64,000 bases of DNA from Narthecium ossifragum (lineage: Eukaryota > Streptophyta > Magnoliopsida > Dioscoreales > Nartheciaceae), in assembly GCA_963920575.1 (NCBI GenBank), contig OY986966.1, forward strand, positions 6,329,236 to 6,393,235, read 5' to 3'. The notes below the pieces were generated by a model. It saw only the letters and a list, made by a program, of their open reading frames with translations, ran no database searches and had not been told where the DNA came from. Each line of letters begins with the position of its first letter. Position 1 is the stretch's first letter. Made by a program: the position numbers and the translations under genes. Shown here one piece after another: positions 10,216 to 21,695 of this stretch.

Positions 10216-11089
10216 TCACCTTCAGAAGAATGTTGTAATGCAATGTGTTACAATTCACATTCAAAACTTGTTTTATTGGATAATTCACATTGGAGGAAAA
10301 AGTTGATTATATTCACATTTGAGATAAAAGCTGATTCTATTACAAGACATCACTAGCTTAGCTCATGAATGACAAAAGATAATGCTGAGCTTTCACATGA
10401 CATAAAAGCTTATTGTATTACAAATATTTGAGGGCACTAACATGTTATATCAAGACTCTTACAGGAGATTATGAACTTAGCTCAACACTAATCTACTACT
10501 GAGCTTCAACTTGAAAGCTTTAATTCTAATCTTCGTTCAATGCAGGTTCTGTACTACAAATTATGAATGAAGGACTGTAGAATTACATCTGAGCAGCATG
10601 AGCCATTGTGGCACCACCTAGATCAAGTAAAAAGTCAGAAATTTGTCAAATTACAAAAAGTAGAGAGCGAAATCAGATATTTTCTTCATACAAAACCCTT
10701 ATTTTAGGATTTCCTTGACGTCGTCAGTTGATGGGGTGTTTTTCCTACTAGACAGTCAAGTAAATATGGCCAACAACCTTCTTTCTAAAAAAGATCAAAA
10801 CATCCAAGTAAAAGATTGGCCTAGACAACTATTAACTATAAAAAGTTACAAACTAAAGATCTCAACATCCATCAAGCACTCATTACCTGTGATTGGTTCT
10901 TCAAGTACTACACAGTGAATTATCTCCCAAAATTAGCCTCATGTATAGGCATCATATAGAAATGATTTTCCAAAAATGATATATTAGCATGCACATTGAA
11001 TGCATTCAAGCAAAAAGAAGCTCCATATACCCAATTTGGCAGCAAAAGCGCAAAATGCTCAAAATTGTGCAATATATATGAAGTCAAGG
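10216..11089. other. AT-rich spacer, no gene seen
   Basis: Only short non-conserved ORFs occur. No element ends were recognised. Confidence 0.5.
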
Positions 11090-11292
11090 TAAATAAGTAA
11101 TCTACTATACAGGAAAACACATGCAAACCAAGTATATACATATGAAAGCAACGTGAAACTCACTATATAGTCATATAAAATGGCCAAAGGGGGATGGTGG
11201 GTAGGTAAATAAGTAGTATACTATACATGAAAACACATGCAAACCAAGTATATACACATGAAAGCAACGTGAAACTCACTATATAGTCATGA
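11090..11292. repeat. Tandem duplication of about 85 bp at the end of the FAR1-like exon
   Basis: AACCAAGTATATAC...GAAACTCACTATATAGTCAT occurs at about 11128-11175 and 11242-11290. The surrounding GTAAATAAGTA also repeats. One copy contains the splice donor of the FAR1-like exon; the other has the donor but no exon. Confidence 0.75.
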
Positions 11293-11639
11293 TTATGGTC
11301 CTCCACAAAACCTTTTATAAAGTATTTCCCACTCTCCCGTATGAGAGAACAAGTCAGGCGTACTTGACAATCTATCCTTGTTCCCCATTGAGTGCGAGTC
11401 TTTTCTGTAGCTTTTTCATATCGATGACCTTCTTTAGCACATACAAACCCAACCGATGCCACTAATCTATCTTTCTTACTTATATTTGTAAAATGCTTTC
11501 TAACACCAAACCCAACTTGCCTTCCATATTTTTTCCAAAAACTCCATGCCTCCTCTAATGTGTTGAATATCATACCGATTCGGGGTTTGCCATCTACGCC
11601 ATCATCCATATGCTTCATATCAGAATTAAAATAGAACAC
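11280..11639 (-). pseudogene. FAR1/FRS-type DNA-binding domain exon
   Basis: The minus-strand frame reads GKPRIGMIFNTLEEAWSFWKKY, then VGFGVRK, then VGFVCAKEGHRY, then CQVRLTCSL, and ends FVEDHNHDY. This is the C2H2-type FAR1 DNA-binding domain of FHY3/FAR1-related proteins, which derive from MULE transposases. The exon ends at a GTGAGT donor (11274-11279 on the complement). The transposase core (MULE domain) and SWIM finger of full FAR1 proteins were not found to the left. It may be a short FRS-factor-like gene or, more likely here, a gene fragment. Confidence 0.75.
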
Positions 11640-12296
11640 ATTAGAATAAAGGTAAAATTAAAAACCAGGACTAATGACCAATTTTTTCATTCATTTTCAT
11701 AGAAAGGACAAAGTATTATGTTGTAGAACAAAGACAAAGCATTCCTTTCATGGCTCAAGCATTCATGCTGTTAATTTTAATTACTTTGATGACATTATGA
11801 CATGAGCAACAATACTCTGTCCAACATAAAAGACATCATTCAAGTAATCCCTCCAATATAGGCTCATGCCATTAATTCTATTACTTTGATGAAATTGTCA
11901 AATGAGCACTCACATTAATGTCAAGCATACCAAACATATGCAGAAGCTTTATATATTTCTATATTATTGTATGTTTCATTTGCATTGGGAAAAACCCTCT
12001 TCTTCTGAAATCCACAAGACACCATTAAATTATCTTATTGAATCTCTCATTGTTATTCTCTAACTCTAGTTATGCACGATCATAGATTAGGATGAAACCC
12101 TCATACTTGGAATAATAAACATAACATAAATTCACATTAAATAAGCCTGAAGAAGATAGAAGTATTACAGGAGTGGGATTCTTGGTGTTGGAAGAGCCTT
12201 TAAGTTGGTAAACAGGCAATGAGAAAGCCATTTTGGAGTGAGGCATTGACGCAGAGATTCTAGCGTCGACAACTGGTGGGAGGGCCGGCTCCATCA
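11640..12296. other. Spacer between the FAR1-like exon and the chromovirus
   Basis: A minus-strand ORF at 12070-12297 begins with ATG and could be a 5' exon of the FAR1-like unit, but I recognise no domain in it. Confidence 0.35.
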
Positions 12297-12556
12297 TGGT
12301 AGGAGATGAGAGCAGGCTATTGGTCCCAGGGATAGGATTAAGCTTGCGGTTAAAATTTTGAGTGTGGTTGGGATAGTTCTAGGGTTAGAACATCCTTGCA
12401 TGCTTGATTGCGCTCGTCTATGACATGTTTTACGCTTTATTGATTGATGCTTGTTTTGGTCTTTGACGAGCAGATTCTCGTGTCTCCGGTACTTGTGCAG
12501 ATGGCGGGGCAGCTTGACGGTTCTCTCGCAGGGGGCCAAGGCGCGTCGCGCGATGA

Positions 12557-13223
12557 GTGCACCGTCCGGTGGGCCGCAGAGGCCGAGAGTCGTCGACACC
12601 AGGCACCTATACTGGCACCAGAGGGAGTTTCAGTAGGCGGCAACGAAGTGGAGGAAGCTTCCTCCCATGGCGGGGAAGTTCTTTCCTCGTTGCTGGGCGG
12701 ACCTTAGCGTCGGAGATTCTCGAGTTTTGTCGGCTGGACCCGCCTAGGTTCAGCGGTCGGAGCGGGGATCCGGCAGCGGCGAACGAGTGGCTAGAGGAGG
12801 TCACTCGTGTGCTTGATCTCTTGTTTAGTGAGGATGACCCCCTTGGGGTCAAACTTACAGCGTTCCAGCTCAACAGGGATGCTTTAGATGGGGACGCTTT
12901 AGACTGGTGGCGCACCGCCCAGGCTACCAGGGTAGGAGGAGAGCAGATGTCGTGGTCAGGGTTTTGTGCCTCTTTTCTCGACACGTACTTTCCCTACAGT
13001 ACGCGGGTGGGCATGACCAAGGAGTACCTTTCCCTTTCTCAGGGTACTCTTTCTGTTCAGCAGTTTGCCACCAGGTTCACCCACCTGTCCTGCTACGCTG
13101 AACCAGTGGTAGCCGACCCTTCCGCCAGAGCCCATCAGTTTGAGAGGAAACTCCGAGCAGAGATCTAGAGGTTGATCGCCGTACAGCAGGCGACCACGTA
13201 CTTGGTGCTGTTGGGTGCTGCAC
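12557..13223 (+). pseudogene. Chromovirus gag, capsid part
   Basis: The frame carries the retrotransposon gag domain: RLDPPRFSGRSGDPAAANEW, then DWWRTAQA, then FLDTYFPYSTR and GTLSVQQFATRFTHLS. It breaks at a TAG stop at 13166-13168 (after KLRAEI) and continues in frame up to the solo LTR. The true start lies upstream (about 12480-12500, LVQMAGQLDG) in another frame, so a frameshift lies near 12700. It resumes after the solo LTR at 15839. Confidence 0.9.
13219..13223. repeat. Target-site duplication TGCAC (left)
   Basis: TGCAC at 13219-13223 is repeated at 15839-15843 and exactly brackets the solo LTR. Confidence 0.9.
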
Positions 13224-15838
13224 TGTGAGGACTCGTACCTCCAACCTGGTCCGATCGCGTTAGGTCGAGGGCCTGGGTTTGTGGTTTGGCCCGGTTGGCC
13301 TTGGTATGCGATCGGTTGATCGCATCGCTGCTTTTGACCCCAGTGGCATTTTGGTAAATATGCTCCCTGGTGGTCAGTTTCACACCCGCGTTGCACACAT
13401 GGCCTTTGATTGATGTATGTGTTTGATTAGAACCTTTAGGGTGCGTCCGATCGGAGGATCGGAGCTCGATCGGGAGAGATCGAATCGGACGACTGTGATG
13501 GATTCCAGTTTTCTATTTAAGCCTTCCTTCTCTCTTTCTTTCTTTCTTTTCTTCTCCTGCGTTCTCTTTCTTCTTCTCTCTCTCCTTCGGCTGGATGCTA
13601 GGGCATTCGGAGGCGTGGCTTCGAGGAGCGGATTCCGGCGATCAGAGTTGGGGGATGCGTGGAGGAGCCGCCCTTTCCTTCAAGTAGGTGTTTCTACCTC
13701 GATCTTTGGATCGGGTTCTCCTAGGATAGGTTTAATGCCTTTTCTCTATAGAAATACATGTTAGAATGTTGTGTAGCTTGTAGCACTTGTGATGTGGCTT
13801 GTTTCTTGTATTCCTACCCCGCGACTTCGGCATTTTAACGGCTGGTTTTCCGTATTCTCGTCGTTTATCGGTTTTTGGTCTTTTTAACCTAAGTTGGAGA
13901 TTTAACCGTCAAAAATGGGATTTCTTTATATCATTGGTTTCCCCATCATCTTTTATGCATGCTTGCAAAGTTTCATCTATTTCCAACTTGAATTGATCCT
14001 TGAAATCCAAGAAATTGGATTTCCGGCACTATTCTGATGAACTGTGCCTAAGGCTCGACGGTCGATCGGGGCATCAACCGTCGAGTATTGTTTTACTCTT
14101 TCTGGGCCTGGCGGTCGACCGTCGGATCGACCGTCGGGCTCTGTCGCGATTTTGGACTCCCACGGTCGATGGATCGATCGACCGCGGGATCTTCTTCTTT
14201 CCGCCATTTACCTGACGGTCGACCGTCGGATCGACCGTCGCATCGACCGTTAGGTGCTGTTTGGTTTTGGGCTCCCCAGGGTCGATGAGTGGATCGACCG
14301 TCGCCCTTTGGTTTTCTTCGTGATGGCCTCACGGTCGACCGTGGCATCGACCGTGACATCGACCGTGGCCTCACGGTCGATCGGCGGATCGACCGTCGCA
14401 TCGACCGTGGGCCCTTAAACAGTGTTTTCTGGTCTTTCTCAAATGGCTTTCAATCGTGATTGATCTTTAAACATATTGGAAAGTTTTTAAATGGATTTTG
14501 TAGTGTTTCAAGGGATTTCTATCGAGTTTGAGGATCGATTCGAGTATTTCCCGTGTTAGGCAAATCTATGGTTTTGATCGCATTTAATACATGTTTGATA
14601 GTAGTTAAATGCTTCTTTGATTGTCTAACCATTAGTTAGCCATGAGTGCTAGCTAATGAGGAATTGTGAAACCTTAGACTCTTGCCGGCGGTTGCCGAGG
14701 GCTATGGTATAAGTGTGGCCAGTTACCTACGGGGTAACTGTGGAACCTTAGTCTGTCAGGTGCAAGAGAGCACTGAAGGCTATTGTATATATGTATTCAT
14801 GCTTTGCTCAGATGTTTGTTGGTCAGCATAGATATTCTATATTTGAGGCCTTTGCTATGCTTACCCTTTGGCTAGCTGTAGGCTATGCCTAGCCCTGTAT
14901 GATTAGTGACATCTTGTTGCATGCTTATATCTTGTTATCTGTGCCTGAGCATTGCATGCATCTTGATTGCATTAGAGGCATTTGAGGTTAGGCGGGCGAT
15001 GGGTTGATCGCCGATCCGAGGCTCTCGGGTAGCTCGGATCTAGCCATTAGGACCGCGACTGGGTAGTCAGGATTAGGGTGTGATTGTGTAATCAGAATCT
15101 CATGTTATTGAGGATGCACGCTAGTTGACTCTGATTAGTGTTTGAGGTTTAGAGGTCGTGTTGGTCTCCCAAGGCCAAGTGCTAAGGATGGTTGCCGGTG
15201 CCCCTGACATGGTCCCCAGGCAGTGGCTTCCTGCTGGGTAAGGGTGATCCTACTGGTTCTGTTTCTCTGTTTCCTCCCAGCGTGTTTGGAGAATGTGTCC
15301 CAGCGTGGTCGGTTAAGAAGAGTAGGAGCCTTGGGGTAGTCGGCAGGGGTTGTGGAGCCCCGTGGCATTTCTTAGACTTGTGCGGGGAGACAACACTGTT
15401 GTTGTTTTCCTCCCTTCAGTGTGCCGTAGAGTACAACCCTACTGAGCTTATCGCTCACTCCTACCCGTGCTGCGTTTGCAGGTGCAGGCGCCAGTTCTTC
15501 TTCAGTAGAGCCGGCGGATCAGCTTTGGTGGCGCGACTATATCCAGAGGTGCTTGAGGTTGCTGGAGGATAATTTGTTGTACTTTGGCAGTTTCGTAAAT
15601 TATGTACATTTTGAGAGCTTTTGAGATCATTGTATAGTATTCTTTCATTGGAAGATTTGTATCAAATATTGAATAGTACAACTGATGTTATGTAAATTGA
15701 ATTTATGTTCCACCTCTGGATAACATTTTGTTTAAGTTTTCTTTAAATTCCGCATTGTATCGCGCCAGCTGGAAAAGAATAGTGTAGGTTTCCCCTCACG
15801 CCTTGGCTCGGATGGGTTTTCTGGGTCGGGGTGTGACA
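13224..15838 (+). mobile_element. Solo Tekay-type chromovirus LTR (2615 bp) in gag
   Basis: Starts TGTGAGGACTCG and ends GGGTCGGGGTGTGACA, with 5-bp TSD TGCAC on both sides and no internal region. Solo LTRs arise by recombination between the two LTRs of one element. It carries an array of GATCGACCGTCG-type repeats (14044-14410) and the conserved CTCACTCCTACCC...GCAGGTGCAGGCG block (about 15450-15490). Confidence 0.93.
14044..14410. repeat. Array of GATCGACCGTCG-type repeats inside the solo LTR
   Basis: Many copies of GACGGTCGACCG and GATCGACCGTCG occur singly or as 12-bp tandem runs (for example about 14215-14250) separated by unlike sequence. GGTCGACC is palindromic. The array lies in the transcribed part of the LTR if the promoter is near 13511. 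Confidence 0.85.
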
Positions 15839-16394
15839 TGCACTGGCAGTGGAGGTTCATTGCCCGAGGGCAATTCAGCTGGCACTAGCGACGGGTGGGG
15901 GAGGCAGAGGGCAACCTCAGAGGAGCCAGAGCAGAGGAGGCTCGTGGAGGAAGGCCCCGTACCAGCAGCCTTATCCACCTTACCCTCAGTAGCAGCAGCC
16001 CATGCAGGGAGGTCAGCTTACTGTTACAGCTGTGCATCAGGGACAAGCACCTGCGAGAGGAGGCCAGGGCCAGCAGTTTGAGCCCATCGTGTGCTTCGAG
16101 TGCGGCCAGCCAAGGCACATGCGTTGGTTCTGTTTGTCGTTAGGAGCGCATCCCAATCGAGGAGGAGGTTGGCAGGGACAAGCAGCCGGCGAGGTAGAGG
16201 TCACGGCAGAGGTCGAGGCGATCCCAGAGGAGGTGGAGTCTACGCACTTCCAGACCACGAGTACCCCGATAGAGTCCAGCTACCCTTCCAGCCTTACCAC
16301 TAGCCACCTTACCTGCAGGCGGTACCAGCCCCACAGACCCCAGTCGACCCCCCAGTTCTCAGAGGTACCTTCCAGCTTTTCAGTTCATTCGTAG
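15839..16394 (+). pseudogene. Chromovirus gag, nucleocapsid part
   Basis: Continues gag after the solo LTR. The zinc knuckle IVCFECGQPRHMRWFC (about 16086-16135) has the CX2CX4HX4C spacing. A TAG at 16392-16394 precedes the protease segment. Confidence 0.85.
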
Positions 16395-17926
16395 ATGTAC
16401 TGATAGATTATGGAGCGTCGCATTCCTTTGTTGCTAGCAAGTGTGTGACATCGCTAGGGTTAGAGACAGAGCCACTTGGGGTTGCACAACACATTGACAC
16501 ACCTGTTGGCGGAGGTGCTCGTGTTGAGTAGATTTATCGATCTTGCGAGTTGGAGGTTGGAGGCCTCCGTGTTCTTCTAGATCTTCGGGTGCTAGACATG
16601 GTCGGGTTTGACGTGATACTCGGTATGGACTGGCTGACATCATACTGAGCAGTCATCTACTGTGGTGGTCGTCAGGTGACTGCTTGGACACCGGATGACG
16701 TGTGGTTTGCTTTGTTGGGGGATCGCCAGTCGGCAGATTCCCTTGCTTGTAGTTGTTCTTCCAGACGTGAGGGCCAGCTATCAGCTTTACTGGCGCACCT
16801 TTTCTTGTTCACTGTAGAGGGCAGTCGAGAGAGCAGTTTACCACGGGTAGTTTGCGAGTTTGTTGACATGTCCCCAAATGAGTTGCCAGGTCTTCCACCT
16901 TACAGGGTCGTCGACTTCGAGATCGACCTCGTACCGGGTACCGGGCCGATTTCGTTATCAGCGTTCAGGATGGCACCGACAGAGTAGAGAGAATTCAGGA
17001 CACAGCTGGATGAGCTAGTGGGGCGAGGCTTCATTCGCCCCAGCACGTCACCTTGGGGAGCTCCGGTATTATTTACAAAGAAGGACGGCACACTTCGTCT
17101 TTACAATGACTACAAGAAGCTGAATAGCGTGACAGTGAAGAACAGGTATCCGATGCCTAGGATCAATGACTTGTTCGACCAGCTCCGAGGTTCGTCGGTC
17201 TTTTCGAAGATCGATCTCCGTATAGGCTACCACCAGCTGAGGATCCAGGATTGCGACATCCCGAAGACAGCTTTTCGTATGAGGTACGGGTTGTATGAGT
17301 TCACAGTGATGCCGTTCGGCCTGACGAACACACCAGCAACCTTCATGGACCTGATCTAGAGGGTCTTCCGACCTTATCTAGATCCGTTTATGGTGGTTTT
17401 CGTCGATGACATCCTGATCTACTCATGCACTGAGGAGGATCATGTGCAACATCTGAGGACAGTGTTGCAGTTATTGAGGGAGCATCGGCTGTACGCCAAG
17501 GCTTCCAAGTGCGAGTTCTGACTCCCAGAAGTGAAGTTTCTGGGGCATGTGGTGTCAGCGGCGGCATCTCAGTTGATCCAATCAAGGTCGAGGCAGTGCT
17601 ACAGTGGCATAGGTTGAAGACAGTGTTCGAGGTTCGCAACTTCCTTGGCTTGGCGAGATACTATCGGAGGTTCGTCAGAGACTTCTTCAGAGTTGCTGGG
17701 TCGTTGACCAGATTGAGTCAGAAAGGGGTTCCGTTCGTTTGGGACGATGCTTGCGAGCAGGCTTTCATAGAGTTGAGGGCGAGAGTGACGAGTGCACCGA
17801 TTTTGATCGTTCCAGAGAGAGGTGTCGGCTACAGTGTGTACTGTGACGCCAGTGGTGAGGGTCTAGGCTGCGTGCTAATGCAGGAGGGCCATGTGGTGGC
17901 CTACGGTTCCAAACAGTTGAAGACCC
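16395..17926 (+). pseudogene. Chromovirus pol: protease, reverse transcriptase, start of RNase H
   Basis: Protease: VLIDYGASHSF (about 16397-16430) with Y where S or T usually follows the catalytic D. Reverse transcriptase: [12 protein letters not shown], then [18 protein letters not shown] and FVDDILIYS (17399-17425). RNase H begins YSVYCDASGEGLG (17828 on) and is cut at KQLKT by the Athila insertion. In-frame stops occur at several points (for example 16985, 17357 and 17519) and the frame shifts before 17509. Normal order and motifs place it in the chromovirus lineage. Confidence 0.92.
17922..17926. repeat. Target-site duplication GACCC (left) of the Athila element
   Basis: GACCC at 17922-17926 is repeated at 31652-31656. 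The host RNase H frame continues across the two copies (KQLKT to [11 protein letters not shown]). Confidence 0.93.
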
Positions 17927-19002
17927 TGACTCACCTTGAAATGTGTCGTTAATTATATCAAAGGCGGACAAAACAAATTTACCGAACTACTACTTAACTA
18001 CAACGTAGTTAATGGGAGTACGGGTCGAGTCCTCGGAAAATTGGATGGTCGACTTAATGGATGCAATATAATCTCTACAATAGTTGAAAACAATTTGATT
18101 GATTTTAAAGTTGTTTAAACTAAAGTATTCTAGAAGCAATTAACGCTAAGAAATTTATCAAGGAAGATGTCCTAGGGAATTCTAATCCGAATTAGGTCTA
18201 AATATTTTCTCTATGAATAAAAATGAATAACATTTAAATGAGATAGTCGAAATTAGGGATCAACGAGCGTAGGATTAGTATCGCTCGTCGCTAATGAGAC
18301 GTCGGGTTAGGATCATCTCATCGTGTGAATTACAAGGTGAAAATCCATGATCGTGGCTTTAATTCGATCATAGCTCAACAAATGCCGACTTAAGGTCCTA
18401 TTGTTGGCAAGGAATCAAGGCTTTGTATGACTAAGGTCTTGGATTGAGGTGGATTTAATACCTCAATCCAATCCTCCATCTAAGTCAAGAATGGAAAGTA
18501 GGATAGCTTTGACTTGAGGTGGTTCTAGCACATCAACATCCTATCCTAAGGTCAAGAGTTAGCCATGGTTCTAACATGACCTACTCTTTGAGGAATTTCA
18601 TCAAATACCTAGCATGCATCTAATACTCGAGCAATTAAATGCAAATATAGATACTCAAACCATTCAAGAGTAGACTTTATTGAAGAAATAAGGAATTGAA
18701 TCCGAATTCATACAAAGATTCCATCTCACAAACGTTATTACATCAAAGATTACAAGAGAAATCTAAAAGTAACACCTAAGACATCATAGAATTCCCAAGG
18801 ATGAGGATTTTAGTTACTCATCTTGGTTGGACGATTCATAGGAAGAGAGGTTTCATCCATCTTCTTCATTGATCTCCACCTTTTGAGCCCTAAATCCTTG
18901 GGAATTGGAGGAGAAAACTCAAGAATATAGAGGGGGAACGAAGGCTAGAAAAGAGAGGGAACCAGAGAGAAAAGAAGATCCTCCAATTAGAGCCAAAACC
19001 CC

Positions 19003-19010
19003 TATTTATA
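19003..19010 (-). promoter_or_regulatory. TATA box of the Athila 3' LTR
   Basis: TATAAATA on the minus strand in a CTATAAATAGGG context, 64 bp downstream of the first palindrome of the array. The same site in the other LTR is 31084-31091. Confidence 0.7.
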
Positions 19011-19073
19011 GACCCCAAGTCGTGGATCCTCGGATTAGATCCGAGCCGTCCATTTATAACCGTCATCGATCTT

Positions 19074-19402
19074 GGATCGATCCGAAGTAAGATTGGATCG
19101 ATCCAAGATGAGCAAAAGATCATACCTTTCTGTGGAAAGGAAATATGGATCGATCCCATTTAAATGTGGATCGATCCAATTTGTACCCAAGAATAAGTGC
19201 TCTTGAGAAGAGAAATATGGATCGATCCCATGACGTTTTGGATCGATCCATTTTGTACCGATCTCTCTTGGAAGAGATATTTGGATCGATCCATTAAGAA
19301 ACTGGATCGATCCAACATTGGATAAGAAATATGGTCTTCTGGAAAAAGATCGGGATCGATCCAAAATGTCCTTGGATCGATCCAAATTGTCCGGATCGAT
19401 CC
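19074..19402. repeat. Paired GGATCGATCC palindrome array in the Athila LTR
   Basis: Eleven sites start at 19074, 19095, 19147, 19168, 19219, 19240, 19283, 19304, 19353, 19374 and 19393. They form five pairs, each exactly 21 bp apart, plus one extra site 19 bp after the last pair. The 11-nt spacers within pairs differ in sequence (GAAGTAAGATT, CATTTAAATGT, CATGACGTTTT, ATTAAGAAACT, AAAATGTCCTT), so only their length is conserved. The array lies in U3 immediately upstream of the TATA box. Confidence 0.97.
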
Positions 19403-19580
19403 GAATTAAGCTGAATCTGTATAATTGATATCTTTTGGTTCGAAATCAATGCAACTCTCTTCGTAAGCTCTTGTACCTGAAACCATAAGAAAATATATTA
19501 AAAATGCATTGCTTGAGAGCTAACAAAGCCCAGTTGAATGGGTGAATTATGTATATTTTGTGACTTATCACACCCCCCAA

Positions 19581-21695
19581 CTTGAACTTTGCTAGTCCTC
19601 GAGCAAAGCAAAAAGACAAATATAATCTAACTAGCCACTTTCATAGGACTGACGATTGCACTTATCATGTGCAACAAGCCGTTAAACCCCTAGGTTTACC
19701 CTAGAGGACGAGTGTTGTCTCGTGAGGGTTTACAGTGATGATACCCACAAACATCCTATTTACAATTGAAATGCTAAGAAACCATACATCAATTCATATG
19801 TGATTTAGATTTACTCCACTGTCAAATAATAGAATCATGTGCACAATGATACCCTTCACATCACATAAGTATAAGAAATATGCTAATCAAGATATGGTTA
19901 TCACCCTTCAAAAACTTTAAAACACTTAATACAATTATAGTATAGTCAAGGAATCCAAATGTAGGATGTTACCGCACAAATATTTGGGATTTTCAAAATC
20001 AACCAAGTAAGGCCCAATCTGATTCAGTCATCTCAAGTATTTCACATGTTCGCTGAAATATAATATGGTTGCTCTTTATACTTTTCTCAATTAGTGTGCG
20101 ACCGTGCAATGTCATAATCCCTTAAGTTTTCTTTTGGGCCCTTGTAACGAGCTTTGGGTCAATGGCTCCCAAACCAGTTGGCTTTAGGGCATTGGGTGAT
20201 AAAGCACCCCTCGGACTTAATTGCTCAAACCCAAAAGGCTACGAATTATAACTAGTCATCACACATATTCTCTTTTTTTTTTCTTTTATATATTTTTTTT
20301 TCATTGGTATGTGACCGTGCAATGTCATAATCCCTTAAGCTTTCTTCTAGGCCCTTGTAACAAACTTTGGATTAATGGCTCCCAAACCAATTGGCTTTAG
20401 GGCATTAGGTGATAAAGCACCCCTCGGACTTAATTGCTCGAACCTAGAAGGCTACGGATTATAACTAGTCACCACACATGTATTTTTTTCATTCCTAAGC
20501 CGTTTGACGCGAACAATACACGTTGTTACGCACATTGCCCGGTTACTAAGCTTTCGGATTTCCCTACACGAGCATTGCCATTTTTGATTAAGCAAAACGT
20601 GTTTCCTACCTTCGACTTCTTAGTCCTTCAAGGTACCAAACTCAAATTGACTAATCAACCCCTCATAAGTGTGCGAATATACAATGATAATGAATTACTC
20701 AACCAACTTTAATATGTATCAAACGGGTTAAAGTAGATGAACAATAATATCCAAATCATGATTAGCAAATCCTTATAACTATGTGAAGTTTCGAATATAT
20801 CATACCACAATCATCCATAAAGGATAATTGAGTTGAATGTTTCACATAATCATTAATGCAAGTATCTCTCATTTCAAGTGTAAATAAAATTAAAATAAAA
20901 AAAAATGGTTATCATGCATGTAATGCATACCCCCCAACTTAAACGGGATTGTCCTCAAGCACGATTGAAGGGTAAGGGAAAGAGATAACCTGGATTGTTG
21001 TTTGAGAAACGTATAGGGTGTTCAATCTTGCAAGGAAAATGGACATATGTGAGGTATACGAATTAATGAAGAACATGACAGAATTGAGTTTAGTCAAAAG
21101 TAAATGTGAAATTTAGAATGTTAGAGAAGTGTAGTGGATGCCTTGCTTAGTCCAATGGCCTGAAAATACAACGAAGATATGCCACGTACAGTCAAATGGA
21201 AATAGAGAGAAAATTGAGATATGTTTAATAAAAATTGGACAGCACCTCCTTTGTAAATAGATGATAGCATAAATGCGTACAGCCTGTGAGAATACTGTAC
21301 ATAAAAGAAGTACACCCTCTAGCATAAAAATACAAAGAGTAGACCATTCATTTCACTTACCAAAAATACAGTTTACATCCGAATACAAAAATGAACACCA
21401 ACCCATAACCTTCCAACTATCCACAATACACCAATCAAAATAACAACCATCACAAGGTCCAAATTATCATTAACACAATACAACCATTAGAATAACAACC
21501 AGCAAGTGAAAAGATCAAGCCATCCATCAGACTATGTATCATATAAGCAAAAAGAAGTCTCCTTTACAACCAACCATGGCATCATGAACTTAAAAATGTC
21601 ACCATGCCCAAGCATTAACAACACCCCAAAAAAAAAAAAAAAAATTACAATTCCAGTGAATGTCATTATCATCAATAAAGCTACAACCACAGCAA
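19581..21695. other. Athila 3' untranslated region
   Basis: Apart from the direct repeat at 20097-20485, no coding sequence was recognised between the polypurine tract and the env-like ORF. ORFs in this stretch are short and lack domains. Confidence 0.6.
20097..20485. repeat. Direct repeat of about 170 bp, offset about 212 bp
   Basis: GTGTGCGACCGTGCAATGTC...TAACTAGTCATCACACAT is repeated from about 20310 with roughly 90% identity. The two copies are separated by a T-rich stretch. It lies in the untranslated 3' region of the Athila element. Confidence 0.85.

Larger units (their letters stand above)
17927..19570 (-). mobile_element. Athila 3' LTR
   Basis: In element orientation it starts TGATAAGTCACA and ends GGTGAGTCA. 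A TATA box lies at 19003-19010 (complement). Eleven GGATCGATCC palindromes at 19074-19402 lie just upstream of it. Confidence 0.95.

Noticed and set aside
13977..14401. Several Arg/Asp-rich ORFs on both strands
   Set aside because: Produced by the GATCGACCGTCG array; no domain and all frames are equally open.
19074..19402. CRISPR-like array (short palindromic repeats with unique spacers)
   Set aside because: Repeats are only 10 bp, spacers alternate between 11 nt and 33-42 nt, no cas genes exist, and the array lies in a plant LTR.
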